From JARIHC01 sp035546975 (GTDB lineage Bacteria; Patescibacteriota; Saccharimonadia; Saccharimonadales; UBA4665), in assembly GCA_035546975.1 (NCBI GenBank), contig DASZVS010000006.1, positions 1 through 33,125 on the forward strand: DNA of 33,125 nt, written 5' to 3'. The position numbers and the translations under genes were made by a program. Positions within the stretch are counted from its first letter, which is position 1, and every line of letters starts with the position of its first letter. The notes under the pieces were generated by a model. That model saw only the letters and a list, made by a program, of their open reading frames with translations. It had not been told where the DNA came from and did not search any database. Shown here piece after piece: positions 1 through 7,498 of the stretch.

Positions 1-7
1 TATAATT

Positions 8-484
8 ATGACGGAGCTCCCAAGAGCAGCAAGAGACATAGACGATTCACTTACTGTAGACAGGATCCGGCAGCGTTTCCCGCACATTAATCCCGACAGC
101 TCTTTTTGGCAAGATAGAATCCAAAGTGTAATTACGCGCCTAGGAGCAGAGCTGTCGGCGCGGGAATATATGCCGCTTTTGCAACAGTCCGTTGCTATCA
201 TTGTTGCCCAAGCCGGGCAGGCGCCTCCGACTCGACGGCATCGCCGCGGACGGCCGAGCGTGCAAGCGCCACATGACGATATCGCCGAACCTGCTGCGAC
301 AAAGGCTGTCGGCGAGGACATTCGCAGGCTTCAGGCGGAAGGGCTTACTACGAAGGCTATTTATCGCCGTTTGGCACAAGAATACCATCCGGACACTTCC
401 GGTGACGATGAACGGGAACGGTTCAACCAATTGAGTGAGTGGTACGCCGCCCAAAGGACCAATGCTCAGGCAGATGCAAAGTAA
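8..484 (+). CDS. J-domain (DnaJ-like) protein
   Basis: A 158-residue protein whose C-terminal third looks like a J-domain. Helix II with YRRLAQEYHPD is followed by an acidic turn and helix III (FNQLSEWYAAQ), with the HPD tripeptide at residues 127-129. J-domains stimulate Hsp70 (DnaK) ATPase through HPD. The first 100 residues show no family I recognise and include a basic, Pro-rich linker (RRHRRGRP) around residues 76-83. There is no G/F region, zinc finger or substrate-binding domain, so this is not a canonical DnaJ but a J-protein that may recruit DnaK to a specific client. The start lies at the window edge behind a TATAAT at 1-6, so the true start and promoter cannot be settled. It converges on rpsT with only 8 bases between the stops. 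Confidence 0.7.
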   Translation: MTELPRAARDIDDSLTVDRIRQRFPHINPDSSFWQDRIQSVITRLGAELSAREYMPLLQQSVAIIVAQAGQAPPTRRHRRGRPSVQAPHDDIAEPAATKAVGEDIRRLQAEGLTTKAIYRRLAQEYHPDTSGDDERERFNQLSEWYAAQRTNAQADAK

Positions 485-492
485 CGAGGCTG

Positions 493-828
493 TTACTTCT
501 TGGCGGCAGGCTTTTTAGCAGGTGTTTTTTTAGCGGCTGGCTTGGCAGCTTTGGCAGGAGCTGCTTTCTTGGCTGCAGTAGGTTTTACGCCGGCGGCTTT
601 AGCTTTGGCGGCAGCACGCTTTTTCAAGCGGGCGGCTTTGTTCTTGTGAATAACACCTTTTTTGGCAGCCTTATCCAGATTACTTTGGGCACTTCCCAAT
701 GATTCGGCTGAGGGGGTTTTAGCAAAAAGCTTTAGAGCGCTTTTAAAACTGCGGCGGCTTTTGCTGTTACGGATAGCGGCCTTATTGCTTACGCGGACAC
801 GCTTCTTTGCGGATTTGATAATTGGCAT
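493..828 (-). CDS. rpsT: 30S ribosomal protein S20
   Basis: A small ribosomal subunit protein that binds 16S rRNA. The N-terminus (MPIIKSAKKRVRVSNKAAIR) and the following NSKSRRSFKSALK are typical of S20. The protein is 111 residues, against the usual 85-90. The excess is a low-complexity Ala/Lys/Pro tail (AAPAKAAKPAAKKTPAKKPA) resembling histone H1-type tails and probably disordered. The start is supported by AGGAA about 5 bases upstream on the minus strand and by the promoter at 869-897. It is a single-gene unit, convergent with the J-domain gene. The identification is secure; the role of the tail is unknown. Confidence 0.95.
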   Translation of the reverse strand: MPIIKSAKKRVRVSNKAAIRNSKSRRSFKSALKLFAKTPSAESLGSAQSNLDKAAKKGVIHKNKAARLKKRAAAKAKAAGVKPTAAKKAAPAKAAKPAAKKTPAKKPAAKK

Positions 829-868
829 GAAAATTCCTGCTTAACGTTATTTAAATTATCGACGCTCA

Positions 869-897
869 ACTATACAGGGGTAGAGACGATTTGTAAA
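869..897 (-). promoter_or_regulatory. rpsT promoter
   Basis: Read on the minus strand: -35 TTTACA (892-897), a 17-base spacer, and -10 TATAGT (869-874). The predicted transcription start is near 862, leaving a leader of about 34 bases that carries the AGGAA Shine-Dalgarno. The spacing is ideal for a housekeeping sigma factor. Confidence 0.75.
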
Positions 898-949
898 GGG
901 GTGGGGTAACAGATTAGCTTGCGACTGGCCGGCAAACCTGATTTTCTAG

Positions 950-978
950 TGGACAATCATAAGCATTTATGGTAGTCT
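950..978 (+). promoter_or_regulatory. Possible promoter of the DHH-like gene
   Basis: -35-like TGGACA (950-955), a 17-base spacer, and -10-like TAGTCT (973-978). The -10 match is weak. The remaining leader to the ATG at 1024 is very A-rich and has no Shine-Dalgarno. The rest of the 829-1023 gap holds only the divergent rpsT promoter. Confidence 0.4.
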
Positions 979-1023
979 GAAACCTAACAGCACCTCAAAT
1001 AAAAAAAGATAAAATAAAAAGAT

Positions 1024-2805
1024 ATGGATAGCGCGAAACAACAGCTCGCCGAAAGGCTCCAGTCAGCCAATAATATTTTGGTGACGGTAAGCCGCGATCC
1101 TTCTGTCGATCAGCTGGCAGCGTGTCTCGGGCTTACGCTTCTTCTGAATAAGCTGAACAAGCACTCAGTAGCCGTTTTCAGCGGCACTGTGCCGTCTACA
1201 TTGGAGTTTTTGCAGCCCGATGAAACCATAGAAAAAAACACTGACTCGCTGCGCGACTTTATCATCGCCCTGGACAAAGACAAGGCAGATAAATTGCGCT
1301 ATAAAGTCGAAGACAATGTCGTCCGCATTTTTATCACTCCGTATAAAACGTCTATCAGTGAAAAAGACCTGGAATTCAGCCAGGGTGACTTCAACGTCGA
1401 TGTGGTTATAGCCCTCGGCGTCAGGCAGCAGGAAGACCTGGACGAGGCAATTACCGCACACGGTAGGATTTTGCATGATGCTACCGTTGCCAGCGTTAAT
1501 TTATCACCTGATGGTGGCCTCGGCACGATTAATTGGCATGACCCACAAGCCAGCAGCCTCAGTGAGCTCATAACCGAGTTGGCGCTTGCCATGGGCGATA
1601 ATCTTATGGATAACCAGATAGCCACGGCGCTTTTAACAGGCATTGTGGCCGAAACGAAGCGTTTCAGCAATGAAAAGACCAGTTCTCAAACCATGGCCGC
1701 CAGTTCAGCTTTGATGGCCGCCGGCGCGAACCAGCAGCTTGTCGCGACAAAACTTGAAGAACCTGCCACGCAGCCGGTGCCTGCACAACCGGCAGATAAG
1801 CAAGACGAGGACGATACGGATGCCGATTCTGACCAATCCGACAAGCCTGATGCGGACGGCACGCTTAGTATCACGCACGATGAGGACGGGGAAAAGAAAG
1901 AGGAGCCAGCTCCGCCTGAGGAACCGGCGCCTAGCACCACTCTGCCCACTGAACTCCCAGCGCCAGCGCCGCAGCCCGAAGAAGCTGCGTCCGGCTTACC
2001 ACCGATTCCTGAGCCTCCATCTGTGCTGGAACCGCCGAAAATTCCGGAGCCTCCCAAAATTCCTGAACCGCTTTCACCTACAGATAACGCGATGCAGCCC
2101 GGATCAAGGCTTATAACTGAACCGCCTGCCATGGGTGGAACCCTGAGCGCTAACACGCGCCCGGAATCTCTCGATCCCATAACCGATCCGTTCAGTCTGC
2201 CTAAATCAGAGGCTCCCCAGATTTTGGACCGGCCATCCAGTCAACCTCTAGGTCCTGATTCTATTGTTTCTCCGTCTCCTGTCCAGCCGGCACCAGTTGC
2301 ACCAGCACCTATGAGCCCAGCCCCGTTTACACCGCCGCCGGCTTCGTGGGAACCTCCAGTTTCTCCGGTTCCCGCCGCGCCCATTGCTCCGCAACCCGCT
2401 CCGGGTTCGGGTATGAGTAATGATTCTCAAACGCTGAGCGAGATAGAGCACTCTGTGAATAGCCCACATCTTCATGCGCCGCCCTCAGCCACCTTAGATA
2501 CGGCACGTGACGAAGTTAGCAAAGCGCTTGTGGACAGTCCCGATATAGCGCCGCCCCCTATCCAAGCCCTTAATGCGCAGCCGCTTGGCGGCCGTTTACA
2601 CGATGCAACTCCCTCGACTCACACGGAAAGTGTCATGCCTCCGGATTCCGTCCCTCCGGAATCAGCCGATACGAACCCCCGGCCTGCACCGGCTCCCGAT
2701 ACGCTTTCGCCGTCTCCGCAGGTGACTGATCCGCAGGCTCCGCCGCCATTCCCGCCGCCACTCTTCACGAACCAGAGTACGCCTCCGGCACCGCCGGCTC
2801 TCTGA
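1024..2805 (+). CDS. DHH-phosphoesterase-like protein with degenerate active site and long Pro-rich tail
   Basis: A 593-residue protein. Residues 1-240 follow the layout of NrnA/RecJ-type DHH phosphoesterases: a motif-I region (VTVSRDPSVDQLAACLGL) where active enzymes have DPDGDAIGS, a segment ending NWHDPQASSLSELI that matches the 'VD..ASST.ELI' region after the DHH triad, and TGIVAETKRFSNEKTS matching the 'TGI..DT..F....T' motif. The DHH triad itself is replaced by NLSPDGG, the last metal Asp is Glu, and the motif-II Asp is absent, so nuclease activity is unlikely. Residues about 245-593 are acidic, then very Pro-rich with IPEPP-type repeats near 325-350, probably disordered. It has no membrane segment and is probably cytoplasmic. 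There is no Shine-Dalgarno. It may bind nucleotides or act as a scaffold; this is inference. Confidence 0.65.
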   Translation: MDSAKQQLAERLQSANNILVTVSRDPSVDQLAACLGLTLLLNKLNKHSVAVFSGTVPSTLEFLQPDETIEKNTDSLRDFIIALDKDKADKLRYKVEDNVVRIFITPYKTSISEKDLEFSQGDFNVDVVIALGVRQQEDLDEAITAHGRILHDATVASVNLSPDGGLGTINWHDPQASSLSELITELALAMGDNLMDNQIATALLTGIVAETKRFSNEKTSSQTMAASSALMAAGANQQLVATKLEEPATQPVPAQPADKQDEDDTDADSDQSDKPDADGTLSITHDEDGEKKEEPAPPEEPAPSTTLPTELPAPAPQPEEAASGLPPIPEPPSVLEPPKIPEPPKIPEPLSPTDNAMQPGSRLITEPPAMGGTLSANTRPESLDPITDPFSLPKSEAPQILDRPSSQPLGPDSIVSPSPVQPAPVAPAPMSPAPFTPPPASWEPPVSPVPAAPIAPQPAPGSGMSNDSQTLSEIEHSVNSPHLHAPPSATLDTARDEVSKALVDSPDIAPPPIQALNAQPLGGRLHDATPSTHTESVMPPDSVPPESADTNPRPAPAPDTLSPSPQVTDPQAPPPFPPPLFTNQSTPPAPPAL

Positions 2806-2838
2806 TACATAACGCTACTGCTTGCAAAATAGCTGTTT

Positions 2839-2848
2839 TTGGTATCAT
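2839..2848 (+). promoter_or_regulatory. Extended -10 promoter of the PurM-like gene / truB
   Basis: Extended -10 TGGTATCAT (TG at 2840-2841, hexamer 2843-2848). It predicts transcription from about 2855, only about 6 bases before the ATG at 2861. No good -35 at normal spacing is visible, as is usual for extended -10 promoters. Confidence 0.55.
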
Positions 2849-2860
2849 ACTGGTTATATT

Positions 2861-3640
2861 ATGAGTACAGAAAGTAGAAGCTGTGCGGTTGGAGAACGCT
2901 CAGTGGAAATGATGAACATGAATGGCCACGTTGGGCCTCACGAACTGTTTTCCGGCGTGCAGTCTATAGAAGCCGGCGACGGGATCGTGGCCCTTGCCGA
3001 CGATGGTTTACGATGGAGCGGCATACCTGGAGCCAGGGCAGCCCTTTCGCTGGGATTCGGTGAGCACTGGCAAGAAGTGAGCGTACCGGTAAATGATGGG
3101 AGTGACGAAGAGCAATTGCTCGATGACTTCGTACACGGCTCGCCAAAGCTTAGCCCGATCGCAGCGGAAAAATTAGTAGAAAGGATGATAGCATCACAGG
3201 TGACTGTCCATGGCGTAGCTAATCCGAGCGGCACGGGCTTGGCCGGCGAATTACAATCTCTATTAGCTCCTACGGAATTCGGCGCTGATATCACGGACCC
3301 CCATGAACCTTCGCGAATCATGCGCTTAATTCAAACTTTCCGCCGCGAACTGGTGTATGAAATTCCAGATAGGGCCCTGGAAAGAAGGGCGCAGGCAGAC
3401 AAGAGAGATAAGAAAGCGCCGCTTCCGACCCGGCCGGCTTCGGATAGGGATATGTACAAGTTCTATCCCATGGGACACGGGCACCTCATCATCTCTCCGG
3501 AACCAGAAGCAGTAGTAGCTGAAGCTGAAGCGCTTGGCCAAAGGGCAAAGCACATCGGTTCTATAACAACACACCGCGTTCTTACTATTGTGAGTCGCGG
3601 CATGAACCAGCGAGATACCATACTAGAGTACGAGCTATAG
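2861..3640 (+). CDS. AIR-synthase (PurM) C-domain-like protein
   Basis: A 259-residue protein (from 2861) that resembles only the C-terminal half of the PurM/AIR synthase fold. DGIVALADDGLRWSGIPGAR matches the 'GD..IGL.SSGLHSNG.SLVR' entry into that domain. SPKLSPIAAEKLVERMI matches the 'TPT.IYVKPVL.LL' helix, and NPSGTGLAGELQSLL matches 'HITGGGL..NLPR.L'. YPMGHGHLIISPEPEAVVAEAEALGQ matches 'FNMGIGMV..V.PE.A......L'. The N-terminal ATP-binding/dimerisation half is missing. Purine synthesis is generally absent from Saccharibacteria, so classical PurM activity is unlikely. The in-frame ORF reaches back to 2822, but the extended -10 makes 2861 the likely start. Its TAG abuts the truB ATG, indicating coupled translation. 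Function unknown. Confidence 0.55.
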   Translation: MSTESRSCAVGERSVEMMNMNGHVGPHELFSGVQSIEAGDGIVALADDGLRWSGIPGARAALSLGFGEHWQEVSVPVNDGSDEEQLLDDFVHGSPKLSPIAAEKLVERMIASQVTVHGVANPSGTGLAGELQSLLAPTEFGADITDPHEPSRIMRLIQTFRRELVYEIPDRALERRAQADKRDKKAPLPTRPASDRDMYKFYPMGHGHLIISPEPEAVVAEAEALGQRAKHIGSITTHRVLTIVSRGMNQRDTILEYEL

Positions 3641-4321
3641 ATGGAAGGTGTTTTGCTGGTAGATAAGCCAGCCGGGTGGACAAGCTTTGACGTCGTGAAC
3701 TATGTACGCAAAATGGTCGCCCAAGCAGAAGATAAACGGCCGAAACAGGTGAAAGTCGGTCACACCGGCACGCTCGACCCTTTTGCTACCGGCTTATTGG
3801 TGCTGCTGGTCGGCAAGGAATATACCCGCCGCGCTGGTGGGCTATCTAAACTCGATAAAACTTACGAAGTAACGATGCAGCTTGGTGAAACCAGCTCGAC
3901 TGGTGATCCCGAAGGGGAAATTACAGTTGTATCTGATAAAAAACCGACAGAAAAAGCTATTGAAGAGACTTTGAGACGTTTCACCGGCGGGATTGAGCAA
4001 GTGCCGCCAGCGTTTTCGGCTATTAAAATTAATGGCAAACGAGCCTATAAACTTGCCCGGGAGGGGAAAGAGGTCAAGCTGGAGCCTCGAAAAGTGATAA
4101 TTAACAGATTAGAGCTGCTTAGTTATTCTTATCCTAAAGTAAAATTTGTTGCCGATGTGTCTTCGGGAACTTACATCCGCTCTTTGGTGGAAGATCTTGG
4201 CGAAGCACTGGGAACTGGCGCGTATACAGCTGGGCTTCGCCGAACCCAAGTCGGCGCCCTTCATGTCCAAGCCGCCAAGCCGGTAGACAAGTTGCAGCTG
4301 GATACGGATATTAAGTTGTAA
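3641..4321 (+). CDS. truB: tRNA pseudouridine(55) synthase TruB
   Basis: Makes pseudouridine at position 55 in the T-loop of tRNAs. Family signatures are the N-terminal GVLLVDKPAGWTSFDVV, GHTGTLDPFATGLL with the catalytic Asp at residue 47, the KTYEV strand, PPAFSAIKINGKRAYKLARE, and SSGTYIRSLVEDLGEALG. The protein is 226 residues, compared with about 300 for enzymes carrying a C-terminal PUA-like domain. It stops soon after the catalytic core, as in compact CPR enzymes. The ATG follows directly on the upstream stop codon with no spacer and no separate Shine-Dalgarno, so translation is probably coupled to the PurM-like gene. Confidence 0.95.
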   Translation: MEGVLLVDKPAGWTSFDVVNYVRKMVAQAEDKRPKQVKVGHTGTLDPFATGLLVLLVGKEYTRRAGGLSKLDKTYEVTMQLGETSSTGDPEGEITVVSDKKPTEKAIEETLRRFTGGIEQVPPAFSAIKINGKRAYKLAREGKEVKLEPRKVIINRLELLSYSYPKVKFVADVSSGTYIRSLVEDLGEALGTGAYTAGLRRTQVGALHVQAAKPVDKLQLDTDIKL

Positions 4322-4338
4322 TTTATTTAAATTTATAT

Positions 4339-4344
4339 TATAAT
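4339..4344 (+). promoter_or_regulatory. -10 element (TATAAT), leaderless start
   Basis: A perfect TATAAT in a very AT-rich stretch after truB. It ends 8 bases before the ATG at 4352, so the transcript should begin at or next to the start codon. Confidence 0.6.
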
Positions 4345-4351
4345 AGAATAA

Positions 4352-4645
4352 ATGGAGAGACCATCCTTACGAAGGGCCGCCGAAGAAGGAAGTTGGCGCC
4401 TATTTCAGCTTCAACAGTTTTTAGACGCGACTCATGGGAGTACCAAGGTAGCTACCTCGTTGCTTACCGTGTCGCATCTAGCCCAGGAGATTAGCGCACA
4501 CCCGCTGGCCGATACGTCGCTGTCTCCAAGCAAGGTTTCTTTTTACGGCTTTATTGGTTACCGCGTAGTGCGTTCTCTGCGGGATAAATATGATGGCTTC
4601 CGAATTCCAGAAGACGCAGAATCTCCCGAGTGGCCATCTGAATAA
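4352..4645 (+). CDS. Small protein of unknown function
   Basis: A 97-residue soluble protein that I do not recognise. It looks mostly helical: a charged N-terminal helix (RRAAEEGSWRLFQLQQFLDATHG), a hydrophobic helix (TKVATSLLTVSHLAQEI), then SKVSFYGFIGYRVVRSLRDKYDGFRIP and an acidic tail. It has no signal peptide, membrane segment or cysteine. There is no Shine-Dalgarno; a perfect TATAAT ends 8 bases before the ATG. It sits alone between truB and rpsO. Its reality is supported by the promoter and start geometry shared with neighbouring genes and by an intact frame. Confidence 0.65.
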   Translation: MERPSLRRAAEEGSWRLFQLQQFLDATHGSTKVATSLLTVSHLAQEISAHPLADTSLSPSKVSFYGFIGYRVVRSLRDKYDGFRIPEDAESPEWPSE

Positions 4646-4664
4646 ATTTTAGGGACAGATAAGC

Positions 4665-4693
4665 TTGCATCGGTAGGGCTCATCTGTTAAAAT
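4665..4693 (+). promoter_or_regulatory. rpsO promoter
   Basis: -35 TTGCAT (4665-4670), a 17-base spacer and -10 TAAAAT (4688-4693) with a TGn extension (4685-4687). The start of transcription falls at about 4700-4702, so the rpsO mRNA should be leaderless. Confidence 0.75.
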
Positions 4694-4701
4694 GTTTGTA
4701 C

Positions 4702-4968
4702 ATGATCACAAGTGAGAAAAAATCAGCTGCCATTAAGAGCGCGCAAACACACGATAAAGACACGGGCGGTGCGAGTGCCCAGGTCGCGGTGTTGACAGAG
4801 CGCATCAAAGAGCTGACTGAACATCTGCAGACACACAAGCATGATTATATGGCCCGGCGCGGCCTTTTGCAGATGGTTGGCAAACGCCGCCGCTTGCTCC
4901 GATACATCGCTGAACGCGATAGCAAAACGTATTTGGAACTGATCAAGAAACTCGGCATTCGCCGCTAG
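4702..4968 (+). CDS. rpsO: 30S ribosomal protein S15
   Basis: A primary 16S rRNA-binding protein of the platform. From ATG 4702 the protein is 88 residues, the family's normal size. Signatures include ITSEKKSAAIKSAQTHDKDTGGASAQVAVLTERI, LTEHLQTHKHDYMARRGLL and KRRRLLRYIAERDSKTYLELIKKLGIRR. The frame is open from a TTG at 4696, but ATG 4702 fits S15 alignments and the promoter position. There is no room for an S15-binding mRNA leader of the kind used for autoregulation in E. coli. It is followed by pnp, the ancient rpsO-pnp arrangement, with a strong hairpin between them. Confidence 0.95.
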   Translation: MITSEKKSAAIKSAQTHDKDTGGASAQVAVLTERIKELTEHLQTHKHDYMARRGLLQMVGKRRRLLRYIAERDSKTYLELIKKLGIRR

Positions 4969-4983
4969 CGTGCCCAGACTATA

Positions 4984-5005
4984 GGTCTCGACACCAGTCG
5001 AGACC
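4984..5005 (+). promoter_or_regulatory. rpsO-pnp intergenic hairpin
   Basis: A perfect 9-bp stem (GGTCTCGAC 4984-4992 with GTCGAGACC 4997-5005) closed by the four-base loop ACCA. No T-run follows, so it is not an intrinsic terminator. It occupies the same place as the RNase III processing and PNPase autoregulation hairpin of the E. coli rpsO-pnp mRNA. That function is inferred from position. The rest of the gap to 5139 contains AT-rich stretches that could hold a pnp promoter, but none is convincing. Confidence 0.6.
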
Positions 5006-5139
5006 GCAAGCTTGTGCACATTAAAGAAAAGCAGTATTCCTCGTCAGAGCAGCAGATATATAGCAACCCTCACAGCACAAGGGGTAACGCCGTATATTTG
5101 AACTCTGCCAAGGAGTCTCTTACGTAAAGAAAGGAACCA

Positions 5140-7302
5140 ATGGGACAGACCATAAATCCTGAAGGAAAAGAAATAATAAAAGTAGAAACAGATTTCTGCG
5201 GGCGCAAACTGAGCCTGGAAGTCGGCCGCGTAGGCTTTCGTACCAGCGCCAGCGTTCTGGCTCGCTATGGCGATACGGTCGTACTCGGTACGGCTATGGT
5301 CGGCAATAAACCGATTAGTATGGATTATTTCCCGCTTAGCATTGATTATGAAGAAAAGATGTACGCTGCCGGGAAGATTAGCGGCAGCCGTTTCATTAAG
5401 CGGGAAGGGCGCCCCAGCGACGACGCTATTTTGATTAGCCGGCTTATTGACCGCCCGATCCGCCCGCTATGGCCTAAAGGCTACCGGCACGAAGCCCAGG
5501 GTGTGGCCACGGTGCTCAGCATGGATCCGGAATTCCGTCCGGACATGATTGCTATGATCGCCATGAGCGCTGCCTTTATGCTAACCGGCGCACCGTTTGA
5601 AGGTCCGGTAGCAGGTTTACGCGTAGGATATGGCGAAGACGGTAGTCTGGCAGCTTTCTTGCCGGCGGAACAGCTCGATAAGGGCGGCTTAGATCTCGTC
5701 GTAGCAGGCAAGAAGGACGGCGTCATGATGGTGGAGGCCGGCGCCAGCGAAATTGCCGAAGACGCCATTGCCGAAGCTATAGAATTTGCCTTTACGGCTA
5801 TGCAGCCGGCTATAAAACTGCAAGAGCAGTTGGTTGAAAAGATCGGCGTTACCGAACAAGAGTATGTACTTAGCCTGCCGGACCCGGAGATCCAAAAGGC
5901 CGTTGACGAGTGGCTGGAAGGCAAGCTGGGCGAAGACCTGCGCCGGCCGTATCCGGAACGTAATGTACTAGTCCAGAACCTGCGCGACCAGATGTTTGAT
6001 GAACTATCCGAGAAGCTCGGCGAAGAAGAGTTCGAAGAGCTTCGCGAGCATTACCATGATGCTTTCCAGTTGGCGCTGCATAAGGATGTCCGAAAGGGCA
6101 TCGTAGAAGATAATACCCGTCCTGACGGCCGGAAATTGACGGAAGTACGCCCGCTCTCCAGTGAAGTTGGTTTATTGCCGCGAGCACATGGCTCGAGCTT
6201 GTTTACCCGTGGCGTAACGCAGGCTATGAACATTGTCACGCTTGCTCCGTCCAGCTTTGCCCAAATCGTTGATACCATGGAAAAAGATACCGAACGGCGC
6301 TATATGCACCACTATAATGCGCCGGGCTATACGGTCGGCGAAGTAAAGCGTTTAGGATCACCAGGCCGCCGAGAAATCGGCCATGGCTATCTCGCGGAGC
6401 GCGCCCTAACGGCAGTCTTGCCGGACGAGGCCACGTTCCCGTACGCTATCCGTTCCGTTACCGAAATTATGTCCCAAAACGGCTCTACCTCTATGGCGGC
6501 GACTTGTTCCAGCTGTATGGCGCTCATGGATGCCGGCGTGCCGCTTAAAGCGCCGGTTAGCGGCATTGCCATGGGCTTGATGATGGACGATGGTAAGCCG
6601 TACATTTTGAGCGATATTGCTGATGCCGAAGACTTTGCCGGCGATATGGATTTCAAGGTTGCGGGTACATCCAAAGGCATCACGGCGCTTCAGATGGATA
6701 TGAAAGTCCACGGCTTGCCGGTAGACGTGCTTCGCCTAGCGCTTACACAAGGCAAGGAGGGCCGCGCGTTCATCTTGGAGCATATGTTGGAGACAATTAA
6801 GGAGCCGAAGGGCGAACTAAGCCCGTACGCGCCACAGGTTGAGTCTATCCAGATCAATCCTGATAAGATTCGCGAAGTCATTGGCAAGGGTGGTGAAACT
6901 ATCCAGAAAATCACTGCAGAGACCGGCGCAACCATCGACATTAAAGACGATGGCACGGTTATGATTGCCAGCCCTGATGCCGATAGCATCAATGCCGCTA
7001 AACAGTGGATTGATTCGATTGTGGCCGAACCCGAAGTAGGGAAAATCTACAAAGACGTGCCTGTGGTTAGCGTGCTTGATTTCGGCGCTTTCGTACAAAT
7101 TATGCCTGGCAAAGATGGCTTGGTGCATGTGAGCGAAATGGCCGAAGAGCGAGTAAACAAGCCAAGCGACGTCGTGAAAGAAGGCGACAAAGTTACGGTA
7201 AAACTCGTGGCTATTGATGACCGTGGACGGCTGCAGCTCAGCATGAAAGCTGCCAAACGCGAATTAGAAGGTAAAAAGAAGGACGATGAAAAGCCTGCAT
7301 AA
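5140..7302 (+). CDS. pnp: Polyribonucleotide nucleotidyltransferase (PNPase)
   Basis: A phosphorolytic 3'-5' exoribonuclease of 720 residues, the usual length. It contains a first RNase PH-like domain (about 10-215), an all-alpha linker, and the second, catalytic RNase PH domain (about 320-545) with FTRGVTQAM, GHGYLAERAL, NGSTSMAATCSSCMALMDAG and DFKVAGTSKGITALQMDMK. These are followed by a KH domain (INPDKIREVIGKGGETIQKI, about 566-625) and an S1 domain (VGKIYKDVPVVSVLDFGAFV onward, about 632-705). The usual GG after the 'SMA.VC' segment reads SSC here. An AAGGAA Shine-Dalgarno lies just upstream. It heads a tight operon that ends with RNase J. The last 17 bases overlap the next gene. Confidence 0.97.
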   Translation: MGQTINPEGKEIIKVETDFCGRKLSLEVGRVGFRTSASVLARYGDTVVLGTAMVGNKPISMDYFPLSIDYEEKMYAAGKISGSRFIKREGRPSDDAILISRLIDRPIRPLWPKGYRHEAQGVATVLSMDPEFRPDMIAMIAMSAAFMLTGAPFEGPVAGLRVGYGEDGSLAAFLPAEQLDKGGLDLVVAGKKDGVMMVEAGASEIAEDAIAEAIEFAFTAMQPAIKLQEQLVEKIGVTEQEYVLSLPDPEIQKAVDEWLEGKLGEDLRRPYPERNVLVQNLRDQMFDELSEKLGEEEFEELREHYHDAFQLALHKDVRKGIVEDNTRPDGRKLTEVRPLSSEVGLLPRAHGSSLFTRGVTQAMNIVTLAPSSFAQIVDTMEKDTERRYMHHYNAPGYTVGEVKRLGSPGRREIGHGYLAERALTAVLPDEATFPYAIRSVTEIMSQNGSTSMAATCSSCMALMDAGVPLKAPVSGIAMGLMMDDGKPYILSDIADAEDFAGDMDFKVAGTSKGITALQMDMKVHGLPVDVLRLALTQGKEGRAFILEHMLETIKEPKGELSPYAPQVESIQINPDKIREVIGKGGETIQKITAETGATIDIKDDGTVMIASPDADSINAAKQWIDSIVAEPEVGKIYKDVPVVSVLDFGAFVQIMPGKDGLVHVSEMAEERVNKPSDVVKEGDKVTVKLVAIDDRGRLQLSMKAAKRELEGKKKDDEKPA

Positions 7303-7498
7303 ATGGCATCAGACTAAGCTCGGTTTGCTTGTTTTCGGACTCATCGAGCTGGCGATTGCATACGGCTTTGTCAGCCTGGCTATCGACCGCGGCCATTTCT
7401 TGTACTATCTATTGGCGCTCATTTTCTTCGTCGGTTTTTTGCAAAACTTCTTTAAATTAACGGGGAGCATACTCCATGGCGGCAGAAAGAAACGCTAG
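7286..7498 (+). CDS. Small membrane protein, two TM segments
   Basis: A 70-residue protein with a basic N-terminus (MKSLHKWHQTK), two predicted membrane helices (about 12-32 and 38-58) and a basic C-terminus (HGGRKKR), so both ends are probably cytoplasmic. I do not recognise the family. The ATG overlaps the end of pnp by 17 bases, with AGAAGG upstream as Shine-Dalgarno inside pnp, so translation is coupled. The position between pnp and rnj makes a membrane anchor or partner for RNA-decay enzymes conceivable, but nothing in the protein shows it. Confidence 0.75.
   Translation: MKSLHKWHQTKLGLLVFGLIELAIAYGFVSLAIDRGHFLYYLLALIFFVGFLQNFFKLTGSILHGGRKKR

Noticed and set aside
1686..2810. Ser/Gly-rich and Arg-rich open frames on both strands over the Pro-rich region
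   Set aside because: Shadows of Pro-rich codons in the DHH-like gene, with no start signals.
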